DNA of 64,000 bases from Larkinella sp049445795 (GCF_049445795.1 NZ_JBMSDT010000013.1:124001-188000), one strand, 5' to 3'. Positions 16,547-25,068 are shown, numbered from the stretch's first letter. The notes: generated by a model from the letters alone, not told the origin. Numbers and translations are program-made.

Positions 16547-16559
16547 ATTTCTTAAAAAG

Positions 16560-16628
16560 TTGTTACACAGAGTTAATCAGAGAATATCAGAGTTGATCAG
16601 GGTGTCTCTGGTTACCTCTGTGTAACAA
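16560..16628. repeat. iterated-word intergenic hairpin (TTACACAGAG type)
   Basis: Arm 16560-16582 pairs with 16606-16628 with 21 of 23 positions complementary. The inner part repeats the word ATCAGAG. The second arm runs into the last codons of uxuA (stop at 16612-16614), so coding sequence supplies part of the stem. Words are shared with the hairpin at 20684-20743. Confidence 0.85.
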
Positions 16629-17835
16629 TGTTCTCTCCTATTGACCGCACAATCCCCAACTCAAGCCCGCGCAACTCGGCCAGGCCGCGCAAACGACCGA
16701 TGGCCGAGTAGCCCGGATAGGTTTTCTTATGCAGGTCTTCGAGCATCTGGTGGCCGTGGTCGGGGCGCATCGGAATGCTCGTAACGCCGACGCCGGTTTT
16801 TGCCCGCCGTTGCTGTTCGAGCACGATTTCCTTTACGACGGCATACATATCCACATCGCCCGCCAGGTGGTCGGCTTCGTGGAAATTGAGCGGATTATCT
16901 TCCCGTTTCGTCGTGCGTAAATGGATAAAATGAATCCGGTTGCCAAACCGCCGGACGATACCGGGCAGGTCGTTGTCGGGCCGAACGCCCAGCGAACCGG
17001 TGCAGAACGTAATGCCGTTGGCCGTCAGGTCACAAGCCGCCATCAGTTCGGCCAGATCGGCTTCGGTACTGACAATCCGGGGTAACCCCAGCAACGGCCT
17101 CGGCGGGTCGTCGGGGTGAATGCAGAGGTTAATACCGACCGATTCGGCCACCGGAGCCACTTCCCGGATGAAATGGTACAGGTTTTGGCGCAACGTCTGG
17201 TCGTTGATGCTCGCGTATTCGTCCAGCAATCCCTGAAACGTCGATAAGGTAAAGGCTTCTTCGGAACCGGGCAACCCGAGCAGCACGATGTTGCTCAGTT
17301 CCGCAATCCGCTCGGCCGTCATCTGGCCGAATTTGGTGCGGGCGGCTTCGATTACGTCCGGTTCGTAGTCGGCTTCGGCGCCGGGGCGTTTCAGGATGCA
17401 GAGGTCGAAAACCGCAAAATCTTCCCAGACAAACCGCAACGCCAGCGAACCGTCGGGCATTTCGTAGCTAAGGTTCGTCCGCGACCAGTCGAGCACCGGC
17501 ATGAAATTGTAACAAACCGTGGTGATGCCACAAGCCGCCAGATTCCGGAGCGACTGATGATAATTTTTAATGTACTGATCGCGCGTCGGACGGCCTTTTT
17601 TGATGTCTTCGTGAACCGGCAGACTTTCGACAACGGCCCAATGCAGCGGAGAATACCGCCCGTTGTCGGCTTCGATCAGTTGTTTGCGTATCTCAATTTC
17701 GTCAACCGTCCAGACGTTGCCGACCGGAAGCTGGTGCAACGCCGTCACGACACCGGAGCAACCCGCCTGGCGGATGTCCATGAGCGAAACCGGGTCGTGC
17801 GGCCCAAACCAGCGCATCGTTTGTAGCATTCCCAT
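16612..17835 (-). CDS. uxuA: mannonate dehydratase
   Basis: A 407-residue UxuA-type mannonate dehydratase, converting D-mannonate to 2-keto-3-deoxy-D-gluconate with a divalent metal. Family blocks: MRWFGPHDPVSLMDIRQAGC at the N terminus, CYNFMPVLDWSRTNL, NLCIHPDDPP, FCTGSLGVRPDNDLPG, IHFIHLR and MRPDHGHQML near the C terminus, supplying the conserved His, Cys and Asp metal ligands. Length is normal and there is no signal peptide, so it acts in the cytoplasm. The reading frame ends within one arm of an intercistronic hairpin. Neighbours are the CE15 esterase gene upstream and the alpha-glucuronidase gene downstream, fitting glucuronate catabolism; uxaC, kdgK and kdgA are not in the window. Confidence 0.96.
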   Translation of the reverse strand: MGMLQTMRWFGPHDPVSLMDIRQAGCSGVVTALHQLPVGNVWTVDEIEIRKQLIEADNGRYSPLHWAVVESLPVHEDIKKGRPTRDQYIKNYHQSLRNLAACGITTVCYNFMPVLDWSRTNLSYEMPDGSLALRFVWEDFAVFDLCILKRPGAEADYEPDVIEAARTKFGQMTAERIAELSNIVLLGLPGSEEAFTLSTFQGLLDEYASINDQTLRQNLYHFIREVAPVAESVGINLCIHPDDPPRPLLGLPRIVSTEADLAELMAACDLTANGITFCTGSLGVRPDNDLPGIVRRFGNRIHFIHLRTTKREDNPLNFHEADHLAGDVDMYAVVKEIVLEQQRRAKTGVGVTSIPMRPDHGHQMLEDLHKKTYPGYSAIGRLRGLAELRGLELGIVRSIGENIVTQR

Positions 17836-17857
17836 TCTTTACTTCAGTTAAAATACA

Positions 17858-17941
17858 GTTTATAGTTTAGGGTTTATAGTTTTGAGTTAGAGTATTGACA
17901 GTCAGATGCTTGTCTTTCACTATAAACTGTAAACCATAAAC
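17858..17941. repeat. iterated-word intergenic hairpin (GTTTATAG type)
   Basis: In the spacer between the CE15 esterase gene and uxuA, arm 17858-17880 (words GTTTATAG, GTTTAGG, GTTTATAG) pairs with 17919-17941 (ACTATAAACTGTAAACC...) with 20 of 23 positions complementary, separated by about 38 bases. Confidence 0.8.
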
Positions 17942-17945
17942 TACA

Positions 17946-19373
17946 TCACTTAAAATACTTTTTGACGAATTCCAGAAAAACCGGCCAATCCAGACTATCG
18001 ACGTGTCCGCCTTCGTGGTTCCGAAAACCTACCTCGCCCGACACTAGCGCGACATCAGGTTCGGGCATTTGATTAGTTCCGACGCCTTTTTTGCCCAGCA
18101 GTTCGTACACCGGGCTGGCGGCCACGCAGGCCAGAAACTCGCCGTGCGGATCGGCCCACTGGTCTTTGGTGCCGCCGGTGATGAAAACCGGACGCGGGGC
18201 CACCAACGCAATCAGCTCGTGGGCGTCGACTGGCATAGCCTGCCAGTTGCCACCATACTTAATAAAGTTACCAGCCATCCAATGATACTCACCCGATCCG
18301 GCTACATTGTCGATTGTTTCGCCAAAATTGCGTTTTTCCAGCGATGCGCCCATCGAACCGGAGCAACTCGGAAAGGCAATAGCCCAGCGCGGGTCCAGCG
18401 CGGCCGCCAGTAGGGCGGTTTTGCCCCAGCGCGAATGTCCCTGAATCCCAATCTGTTTCGGATTGATTACTTTGTCGGTTTCCAAATAATCGAGGGCGCG
18501 GCTCAGGCCCCAGCACCAGGCCGACAGAACGCCCCAATCGTCGGGTTTGCGGTCCTTGCCTTCGTTGACCAGTCCGATGATGCCGCTGTGCAGCCCGGCC
18601 CCGCTGTCCATCTGCACCAGGCCGGTGTTAAAGAGGGCTACGGCCCAACCGGTGTCAATAATTTTTTGAATGGTGGCCGTCGGCGTTGGGAAAGCGCCCC
18701 AGACAATGACCATCAGCGGCACCGGCCCGGTGGCCCGGACGGGCGTATACATCGTCAGTTCAATCCGGGGTGTGGCATTCGGGAATTTTGAATTGTCGAT
18801 GCGGCCGATGATCAATTTTTTGGACGCTTTTCCACCCACGGCCGTATCCTGACCGGCCACTTCAAACGTGACCTTCGGCGTGTTTTTCGGGATTTTGCCG
18901 TAAATCTCTGTCTCGTAATCGTTCAGGATTTCCGGACGACGCTGTTTCCACCACCCGGCTGCACTTTTAACCGGTTTTCCGTTTTTCAACACCAACGGGT
19001 TGGGCAGAACGTAATCCGTGGCGTTGGCTTCCTCGTAATTGGTCCAGTTGCCCCAGCCCGACCGGACGTGCGTGTTTCCGGCTTCGTCGTACCAGTTGGT
19101 CGAGCCTTCCCGTTGTTTCAGGTGCTGCGGGCGTTTCGGATCGTCGGCGGGTGGCGGCAGGTTGGCGGGCGTTTTCAGACGCAGCGTTGCCATCGTCTTC
19201 TCCCAATCCGCCTGCGCAGCCGCCCGCATTTTATCCATATACGCCCTCCGCTCTTCCGGCGTCATTTTCGTAAAATCCGGACTTTGGGCGGTAGCGGTTT
19301 TGGCCAGTAAAACAACGAACAGCAGCGTTAAAACCGAACCGATAGTTGCTCTCAAAAAGAGATCGTTTCTCAT
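17946..19373 (-). CDS. CE15-like 4-O-methyl-glucuronoyl methylesterase
   Basis: A 475-residue secreted alpha/beta hydrolase resembling carbohydrate esterase family 15, which cleaves the ester between glucuronic acid on xylan and lignin alcohols. Signal peptide cleaves near ATAQ (residue 29-30). The nucleophile elbow is GIQGHSRWGKTA (about residues 310-321), the family-specific GxSRxGK pattern; AFPSCSGSMGASL follows, and the likely catalytic His is in NHEGGHVDSLDW near the C terminus. The mature N terminus (about 35-70) is charged, with MTPEERRAYMDKMRAA. It is next to alpha-glucuronidase and mannonate dehydratase, consistent with removing ester-linked lignin before the glucuronosyl group is taken off. 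Confidence 0.88.
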   Translation of the reverse strand: MRNDLFLRATIGSVLTLLFVVLLAKTATAQSPDFTKMTPEERRAYMDKMRAAAQADWEKTMATLRLKTPANLPPPADDPKRPQHLKQREGSTNWYDEAGNTHVRSGWGNWTNYEEANATDYVLPNPLVLKNGKPVKSAAGWWKQRRPEILNDYETEIYGKIPKNTPKVTFEVAGQDTAVGGKASKKLIIGRIDNSKFPNATPRIELTMYTPVRATGPVPLMVIVWGAFPTPTATIQKIIDTGWAVALFNTGLVQMDSGAGLHSGIIGLVNEGKDRKPDDWGVLSAWCWGLSRALDYLETDKVINPKQIGIQGHSRWGKTALLAAALDPRWAIAFPSCSGSMGASLEKRNFGETIDNVAGSGEYHWMAGNFIKYGGNWQAMPVDAHELIALVAPRPVFITGGTKDQWADPHGEFLACVAASPVYELLGKKGVGTNQMPEPDVALVSGEVGFRNHEGGHVDSLDWPVFLEFVKKYFK

Positions 19374-19376
19374 CGA

Positions 19377-20651
19377 TTACACAAAGAACGGGACATCTTT
19401 CGGCGCATACTTCTTCATGCCTTCCTCGTTGATTTCGACGCCGATACCCGGTTTTTCGGACAGCGGAATAAAACCGTCTTTCACCATCGGTCCGTCGAAG
19501 GTCACAATTTCCTTGAACATTGGATCTTCGTGGAAATAAATCTGCCATTCCAGAATCATGAAATTCGGCACCGACGCGCAGACGTGGCTGGAAGCCATCG
19601 CGCCCAGGTACGAGGCCACCATGTGAGGGGCAAACGGCACGTAATATAGGTTGGCGAGGTTAGCAATGCGCTGCCCTTCGCCCAGACCGCCCGCTTTCTG
19701 CAAATCCGGCATGATGATATCGACGGCCCCGATTTCCAGCATCCGGCGGAACCCATAGGCCAGATAATGGTTTTCGCCCGCGCAAATAGGCGTGCTGGTC
19801 GATTCGGAAATGATTTTGTAGGCTTCGACGTTCTCGGCCGGAATCGGTTCTTCCAGGAACATCAGGTTGAGCGGTTCCATCATTTTGGCGACCCGTTTGC
19901 CGGTGGTCATGTCATACCGGCCGTGCATATCGACGCAAATGTCGATCTTCGGCCCGACGGCTTTCCGGACGGCGGCAATCTGGTTGTACATTCGTTCCAG
20001 TTCGCCGGGGCTGGCCGTCCAGTTGTAACGGTCGTATTTGGCCGGATCACCAGCTTCGTCGATGTCGTATTTGACCGCATTAAAACCCATTTTGACGGCA
20101 TCGGTGGCGCTTTTGGCAAAATTGTCGGTGCTTTTGTCAGTATCGCGGTAGGTGCCGGTGTCGCAGTACACCCGGATGCGGTCGCGGTATTTCCCGCCCA
20201 ACAACTGGTACACCGGCAGCCCCAGGGCTTTGCCAACCAAATCCCATAAACCGGCTTCGACGGCCGACAGCACGGCGATGTACATCCCGGCTTGCGCGCC
20301 TTCAAAAAAACCGGATTTGCGAATGTCTTCAAATAGTCGGTTGACATTCAGCGGGCTTTTGCCTTTGATCCGCTGGGCCATCATTTTTACCAGATGGTAG
20401 GTGCCGGGCGTGGCGTCGACGGCTTCCCCGCAGCCCCAGATGCCCTGGTTGGTATGAATCTTGACGAACAGGCTGTGGCCGTTGCGGATGTAACCGCATT
20501 TGATATCCGTAATTTTCAGGTCCGAAGGGGCGGAAGATAGTGGCGTCCGTTCAACGGCGGTTTCGAGGCCGTTGCCGAACGTGGATAAGGTGCTGGCAGC
20601 CATCGCACTGGCGAGGGCGCTTTTGGTCAGGAAAGATCTTCTGGAGGTCAT
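19377..20651 (-). CDS. enolase-superfamily sugar acid dehydratase (ManD/galactonate dehydratase-like), Tat-type leader
   Basis: A 424-residue enolase-superfamily protein similar in layout to D-mannonate/D-galactonate dehydratases: LPVYQLLGGKYRDRIRVYCD, then a CVDMHGRYD metal Asp, LFLEEPIPAEN (Glu), ICAGENHY (third ligand), and the PFAPHMVAS block with the catalytic His. The first residues MTSRRSFLTKSALASAMAAS match the Tat consensus SRRxFLK closely, so export to the periplasm in folded form is likely. A dehydratase outside the cytoplasm is unusual for the known pathway. It starts 107 bases after the RraA-like gene across a perfect hairpin and ends 3 bases before the CE15 gene start, so they are co-transcribed. 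Substrate not determined. Confidence 0.88.
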   Translation of the reverse strand: MTSRRSFLTKSALASAMAASTLSTFGNGLETAVERTPLSSAPSDLKITDIKCGYIRNGHSLFVKIHTNQGIWGCGEAVDATPGTYHLVKMMAQRIKGKSPLNVNRLFEDIRKSGFFEGAQAGMYIAVLSAVEAGLWDLVGKALGLPVYQLLGGKYRDRIRVYCDTGTYRDTDKSTDNFAKSATDAVKMGFNAVKYDIDEAGDPAKYDRYNWTASPGELERMYNQIAAVRKAVGPKIDICVDMHGRYDMTTGKRVAKMMEPLNLMFLEEPIPAENVEAYKIISESTSTPICAGENHYLAYGFRRMLEIGAVDIIMPDLQKAGGLGEGQRIANLANLYYVPFAPHMVASYLGAMASSHVCASVPNFMILEWQIYFHEDPMFKEIVTFDGPMVKDGFIPLSEKPGIGVEINEEGMKKYAPKDVPFFV

Positions 20652-20683
20652 GAGGTTTAGATTTTTTAAAGTGTTGTTACACA

Positions 20684-20743
20684 GGGTTTATCAGAGGACA
20701 TCAGGGAGTTCTCTGATAAACCCTGATGTCCTCTGATAAACCC
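20684..20743. repeat. perfect 23-base intergenic hairpin (TTATCAGAGG type)
   Basis: Arms 20684-20706 and 20721-20743 are perfect reverse complements, with a 14-base loop that itself carries another copy of the word CTCTGATAAA. Pairing extends outward with one mismatch. It lies between the RraA-like gene and the downstream dehydratase gene, inside the operon. Shares GTTACACAG and ATCAGAG words with 16560-16628. Confidence 0.92.
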
Positions 20744-20758
20744 TATGTTATAGCTTTT

Positions 20759-21715
20759 TTACCACGTGCGGGTTTTCAGATAATCCTGGATTTGCTCTTT
20801 CGGAACCGGCAGTTCGTTGACGTGCGCGTTGAGCCACTGGGAGAAATCCTTCTCGATTTCGGCTGACCAGCGGTTATCGATCTGTCCGGGCGTGTACTTC
20901 TGCTCGCGCAGCCGCTGATGGCCGAACATATCGCGTAGCCGCACGATTTCGGAGGTTTTGACGACTTTTTCGGCCAGATGGGGCGGAATAAACGTCACGG
21001 CACCGTCGCGGCCCAGCACCACATCGCCGGGCATCACCATCACTTTACCGATGCGCGTCGGGCGGTTGATGCCAACCAGCGTGGTGTTTAGCTCGCCGTC
21101 GGGGTTATTGAGGTGGTGGGAGGGGTGGTAGCTGCGAAAGAAGGACGTAAAACCGCCGATCTCTTTCAAACCGGCAATGTCGCGGACGGCACCTTCGTAA
21201 ACAATGCCGTTACCGGTTTTGGCATAAATCGAGTTGCCTAGGTTGTCGCCGATGGTAGGGCCATCTTCGTGCATTCCAAACTGATCGACTACGTAGACAT
21301 CGCCTTTCGTCAGCATGTCGATGGGCCAGGCGTTTTGCGATTTCACACGACCATCTTTTTCGTGGCCTTTTTTGTCGGTCACCCGGTGAACATCCGGGCG
21401 GCCGGGCATGAACGTGGCGGTGAGCGCGCGGCCCACCAGCACGCTGTCGGGGTTGATGGTTTGCCAGCCTTCGGCGTACTGGTATTTGTAATTGTCACCT
21501 TTCATCGTGGCCCACGCTTCCTCATGGGTCACCAGCCGCATGCGTTTCAGAATGGCATCCGGCACTTTGGGACGCCCATCGGGGAAGCGCTCGCCTTTCC
21601 ATTCAGGGGTCAGGAAGATAAGTTCTTCGCGCGAGATTTGTTGTCCAAATGACACTTTTGCCGAACCAAGCAGCAATGCCGCCACAACGGTTGAGAAGAA
21701 AACCCGTTTCATCAT
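20759..21715 (-). CDS. RraA family protein, exported
   Basis: A 318-residue RraA-family protein, the fold used by RraA (RNase E inhibitor) and by class II pyruvate aldolases such as HMG/CHA aldolase. The signature GDNLGNSIYAKTGNGIVYEG followed by AVRDIAGL and MPGDVVLGRDGAVTF is clear; the Arg-Asp pair in AVRDI is the aldolase metal/substrate site. A Sec signal peptide (MMKRVFFSTVVAALLLGSA, cleavage near SFGQ) points to the periplasm, which excludes an RNase E role. An N-terminal extension of about 60 residues and a C-terminal tail make it longer than typical RraA (about 160-230). Being first in the run with an exported dehydratase, it may cleave a 2-keto-3-deoxy acid. That is inference. Confidence 0.85.
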   Translation of the reverse strand: MMKRVFFSTVVAALLLGSAKVSFGQQISREELIFLTPEWKGERFPDGRPKVPDAILKRMRLVTHEEAWATMKGDNYKYQYAEGWQTINPDSVLVGRALTATFMPGRPDVHRVTDKKGHEKDGRVKSQNAWPIDMLTKGDVYVVDQFGMHEDGPTIGDNLGNSIYAKTGNGIVYEGAVRDIAGLKEIGGFTSFFRSYHPSHHLNNPDGELNTTLVGINRPTRIGKVMVMPGDVVLGRDGAVTFIPPHLAEKVVKTSEIVRLRDMFGHQRLREQKYTPGQIDNRWSAEIEKDFSQWLNAHVNELPVPKEQIQDYLKTRTW

Positions 21716-22016
21716 AGTTGTAAGAACCAGTAAAGATTTAGGATTGAAACTAGCAAAGGCAAAATACGAAAATTTCTACCGGTTTCCCCACACCTGAATT
21801 TCGGAAACCGCAAGGTCGCCGGGTAAAAAGAAAAAACCGGGTGTCCAGGTTGTTCGCATACGGACAAAAAATGTCCGGCATCGTACACTTTTCAAAAACT
21901 ATAAAAATATTTACACTGATTATCAGATACTTAATTTGCTGGCATGGCAATTGGCATAGAGTAATCAGAACAGTAACAACAACAGTAATTCAAACAACAA
22001 CAAATACGAACAAGTC
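21716..22016. other. divergent intergenic region, 301 bases
   Basis: AT-rich spacer between the RraA-like gene (minus) and the small secreted protein gene (plus). No reading frame with coding character is seen. A near-match to TAnnTTTG, TTAATTTG, lies about 70 bases before the plus-strand start, with one mismatch. No repeat of the classes described elsewhere was noticed. Confidence 0.6.
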
Positions 22017-22391
22017 ATGAAAGCATTATTTGGTACCCTGATCATCGCTGCGCTGCTGAGCGCAAACACTGCAACGGCCACCCCGAACAATCCCAAAGCC
22101 CGTTCGTTCGAAACCAGCACGTTTGTTACAAGCCAGAACAAAATCTGGGTGGCCGTTGAAAAATCATCCGCTTCGCCCGTGACCATTCTGTTGCGCAACA
22201 AGAACAACGATGTACTTTATACCCGGACACTGGGCAAAAACGAAAGCAAGTTTGCTGCCAAACTGGATGTCAGTGATCTATCCGACGGTCAATACCAACT
22301 GGAGTTTGTATCCTCCGAAGGAAGTGTCAAAAAGCTGGTTAACGTAACCACACCAAAGCAGGAGCCCGTTCGCATGATCTCCATGAACTGA
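22017..22391 (+). CDS. small secreted protein, DUF3244-like
   Basis: A 124-residue protein with a signal peptide (MKALFGTLIIAALLSANTAT, cleavage near ATA) and a beta-rich mature part of about 100 residues. The arrangement IWVAVEKSSASPVTILLRNK, YTRTLGKNESKFAAKLDVS, DLSDGQYQLEF resembles small immunoglobulin-like periplasmic proteins of Bacteroidota (DUF3244 type), where the C-terminal DGQYxLxF is also reminiscent of sorting-domain strands. It is transcribed alone and ends at a strong terminator. The function is unknown. Confidence 0.8.
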   Translation: MKALFGTLIIAALLSANTATATPNNPKARSFETSTFVTSQNKIWVAVEKSSASPVTILLRNKNNDVLYTRTLGKNESKFAAKLDVSDLSDGQYQLEFVSSEGSVKKLVNVTTPKQEPVRMISMN

Positions 22392-22430
22392 AAAATTCTG
22401 TAGGATTAGTTTAGGTTAAGAAAGCGCAGG

Positions 22431-22464
22431 AAAGCTACTTCCGACTCGGAGGTAGCTTTTTTTT
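22431..22464 (+). terminator. rho-independent terminator
   Basis: AAAGCTACTTCCG pairs with CGGAGGTAGCTTT with one wobble, followed by a run of T. It lies about 40 bases after the small secreted protein gene and just before the MFS gene at 22480. Confidence 0.9.
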
Positions 22465-22479
22465 GATTTATTTTCGCAG

Positions 22480-23694
22480 ATGGAACAACCGCGTACCATC
22501 TACACAACGGCTTTTTTCTTACTCTGCCTGAGTTCATTTCTCTTCTTTGCCAGTTTCAATATGCTGATTCCGGAGTTGCCTGCTTACCTGACCAGCCTGG
22601 GCGGAGCGGAATACAAGGGCTATATTATCAGCTTATTTACGTTGACGGCGGGTTTGTCAAGGCCATTTAGCGGTCGTCTGACCGACACCATTGGTCGGGT
22701 GCCGGTGATGGCGTTCGGGTCGCTGGTTTGTTTTGTGTGCGGTTTTCTGTATCCGGTGGTAGGGCTGGCCTGGTTCAACGGAATTGCCGCCCTGCTGTTG
22801 CTCAGGCTGGTTCACGGTTTTTCGACCGGTTTTAAACCGACCGGAACCTCAGCCTACGTGGCCGATATTGTTCCCGACGAACGGCGGGGCGAGGCAATGG
22901 GCGTGCTGGGACTGAGCGGCAGCATCGGGATGGCCTTCGGACCGGCGCTGGGAAGCTGGCTTACAGCGGCTTTCAGACTGAACCTGCTGTTTTATACGTC
23001 TTCAACACTGGCGCTTTTGTCAATCATTATTTTGCTGAATATGAAGGAGACTCTGATGGGTCGCGTGCCATTTCGCTGGAGCCTGCTGCGCCTTTCACGC
23101 CGTGACGTATTCGAGCCTGCGGTAGTGGCACCCTCCCTGGTTACGTTTCTTAATTCGTTTAGCTTCGGAGCTATCATTACCCTGGCACCGGACTTCAGCC
23201 AGGCGCTGAACGTCGGTAACAAAGGGCTATTCTTTACGGTTTTCACGATTTCCTCGCTGGCGATCCGGTTTTTGGCGGGCAAAGTATCTGATCAGTACGG
23301 TCGCCGGCCGGTATTGCGGATAGCCTCATTGCTGATTACCGGGGCTTTGCTATTACTAGCCTTCAGCACCTCAACGTTGATGTTTCTGCTTGCAGGGGTA
23401 CTTTTCGGCATTTCTACCGGAATGTATTCACCAACGGCCCAGGCCTGGACGGTCGACCTCAGCCATGCCGGAAACCGGGGCCGGGCGCTGGCGACCATGT
23501 ACATTGCGTTGGAAGCCGGGATTGGCTTGGGCGCTTATTTATCGGCTTCAATTTATCACAATCAAACCGAGCAGTTTCCGATGGCTTTTTGTTTCATCGC
23601 GGCATTTTCAGGGCTGGCGTTTTTGTACCTAGTCAGCCCATGGAGTCAGACAGAAAGAAATGTCAAAAATTCGGAGAGTAGAACGTTGAGCTGA
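22480..23694 (+). CDS. MFS transporter
   Basis: A 404-residue major facilitator superfamily protein with twelve predicted helices in two halves. Motif A in the loop between helices 2 and 3 is GLSRPFSGRLTDTIGRVPVM, and its echo after helix 8 is RFLAGKVSDQYGRRPVLRI. The substrate is not evident; the sequence is closest in style to drug-efflux-type or sugar-efflux-type MFS proteins. Starts only 16 bases after a terminator, with no promoter match in between, so its transcription may depend on read-through or on a weak promoter in the preceding gene. Confidence 0.9.
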   Translation: MEQPRTIYTTAFFLLCLSSFLFFASFNMLIPELPAYLTSLGGAEYKGYIISLFTLTAGLSRPFSGRLTDTIGRVPVMAFGSLVCFVCGFLYPVVGLAWFNGIAALLLLRLVHGFSTGFKPTGTSAYVADIVPDERRGEAMGVLGLSGSIGMAFGPALGSWLTAAFRLNLLFYTSSTLALLSIIILLNMKETLMGRVPFRWSLLRLSRRDVFEPAVVAPSLVTFLNSFSFGAIITLAPDFSQALNVGNKGLFFTVFTISSLAIRFLAGKVSDQYGRRPVLRIASLLITGALLLLAFSTSTLMFLLAGVLFGISTGMYSPTAQAWTVDLSHAGNRGRALATMYIALEAGIGLGAYLSASIYHNQTEQFPMAFCFIAAFSGLAFLYLVSPWSQTERNVKNSESRTLS

Positions 23695-24192
23695 TTTTGT
23701 TATCGGATTTGTGATTTTTAAGAATGTTTTTTATTATAAAAATACAACAATCAACGATTTTTATAGTTATTGTTTTATGATCGTTTTACAGTTCGATGTA
23801 AGTCGATAAGTAGAAATTCAGGGTCTTACTGCTTAACGAACAATGGTGGCCGTCAATATACTTAAGGAGGAGTTGAAGCACGGTACAATTTTATTTAAGT
23901 GCCCAACAAATATTATTTTGTATAATGGCGTGTAAAAGAAATAGTTAGTAAAAAAATTTAAATTTAATATTTGCTTAAAATCTTGGAAAAATATAAATAA
24001 CAGAGAATAATTTCTTAAATTAACAAAAAAATGACCTTGCCGTTTGCATAATTTCAGCTAGAAAATTGATACTTTTGTAGTAGGCTTCGGGAAAAGACAT
24101 CCGAAATTTTATTCTACCAAAACGTTTCAATTTGAAATTTTCGTTTTCTTTACACAAAAAACCAGTTTCAATTTAACCCTACAGTTAGTCTA
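23695..24192. other. AT-rich intergenic region upstream of the exb-tonB operon
   Basis: 498 bases of AT-rich sequence with no convincing coding frame. It contains a TAnnTTTG promoter element (24070-24077) and a leader of about 110 bases before the ATG at 24193. No terminator for the MFS gene was recognised. The leader has long T-rich and A-rich runs but no obvious known riboswitch fold. Confidence 0.6.
24070..24077 (+). promoter_or_regulatory. TAnnTTTG promoter element of the exb-tonB operon
   Basis: TACTTTTG matches TAnnTTTG. A TTTG lies at 24043-24046, 23 bases upstream, slightly longer than the usual -33/-7 spacing. A transcript from here would have a leader of about 110 bases. Confidence 0.55.
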
Positions 24193-25026
24193 ATGAAAAC
24201 ACAATCTCCAACTCCAGCACCAGCTAAAGCAGCAGCTCCCAAGAAAAAGTCGGGCGGTCTGAATCCGGTGTTTGTCATTCCCATTTTGTTTGCCATCGCC
24301 ATCTGTACGTATTTGTTCGTATTTGGTGATCCAAGTCACTTTCAAGGTGGAAATAACGAAAACCTTCCGATCGACGGTGATTACTTCGGGATTGTATACA
24401 AAGGTGGGCCAATCGTACCGCTTTTGTTTACCTGTTTCTTGATTGTGCTGGTCTTCTCAATTGAGCGTTTTATTACGATCGGCCGCGCCAATGGCTCCGG
24501 TTCAATCGACGAGTTTGTTCGGAAAGTAAAAGGGATGCTCGACCGTAATGAAGTAGAAGCTGCTATCAAAGAATGTGATCGTCAGAAAGGTTCTGTAGGG
24601 AACGTAGTGAAAACCGCCCTCGTAAAATATCAACAACTGAGAACCGACGCCGAACTGACGAAAGAACAGAAGCTGATTGCGCTTCAAAAAGAAGTAGAAG
24701 AAGCTACGACGCTCGAATTGCCGATGTTGGAGAAAAACCTGACCATTATTGCAACACTGGCTTCCGTATCAACGCTGGTTGCCCTGCTGGGTACGGTATT
24801 GGGTATGATTCGCGCCTTTAGCGAATTGGGTTCGACGGGTCAGCCAGATACGGCCGCTCTATCAACGGGTATCTCGGAGGCTCTTGTAAACACCGCTCTG
24901 GGTATCGGTACGGCGGCTATCGCAACGATCATGTATAGCTACTTCACCAGCCGGATTGATGAGTTGACCTACAACATCGATGAAATCGGTCTGAGCATTC
25001 AGCAAAACTTTGCCGCCCACAATTAA
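24193..25026 (+). CDS. MotA/TolQ/ExbB proton channel family protein
   Basis: A 277-residue ExbB homologue. An N-terminal cytoplasmic Ala/Lys/Pro-rich stretch (SPTPAPAKAAAPKKKSGG) is followed by membrane helices at about 27-45, 76-96, 178-200 and 230-252. That is one helix more than classical ExbB; such four-helix versions are common in Bacteroidota. The hallmark region LTIIATLASVSTLVALLGTV followed by LGMIRAFSELG is present. It is the first gene of an operon with two ExbD proteins and TonB, so it should form the proton channel of a TonB system. Confidence 0.93.
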   Translation: MKTQSPTPAPAKAAAPKKKSGGLNPVFVIPILFAIAICTYLFVFGDPSHFQGGNNENLPIDGDYFGIVYKGGPIVPLLFTCFLIVLVFSIERFITIGRANGSGSIDEFVRKVKGMLDRNEVEAAIKECDRQKGSVGNVVKTALVKYQQLRTDAELTKEQKLIALQKEVEEATTLELPMLEKNLTIIATLASVSTLVALLGTVLGMIRAFSELGSTGQPDTAALSTGISEALVNTALGIGTAAIATIMYSYFTSRIDELTYNIDEIGLSIQQNFAAHN

Positions 25027-25068
25027 TTGGTGGTTGGGAACGTTTTTATACTTAAAAAGAATTAAACT

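Noticed and set aside
21750..21950. 66-residue frame on the minus strand
   Set aside because: Cys/Phe-rich, no signal or domain logic, lies in the AT-rich divergent spacer.
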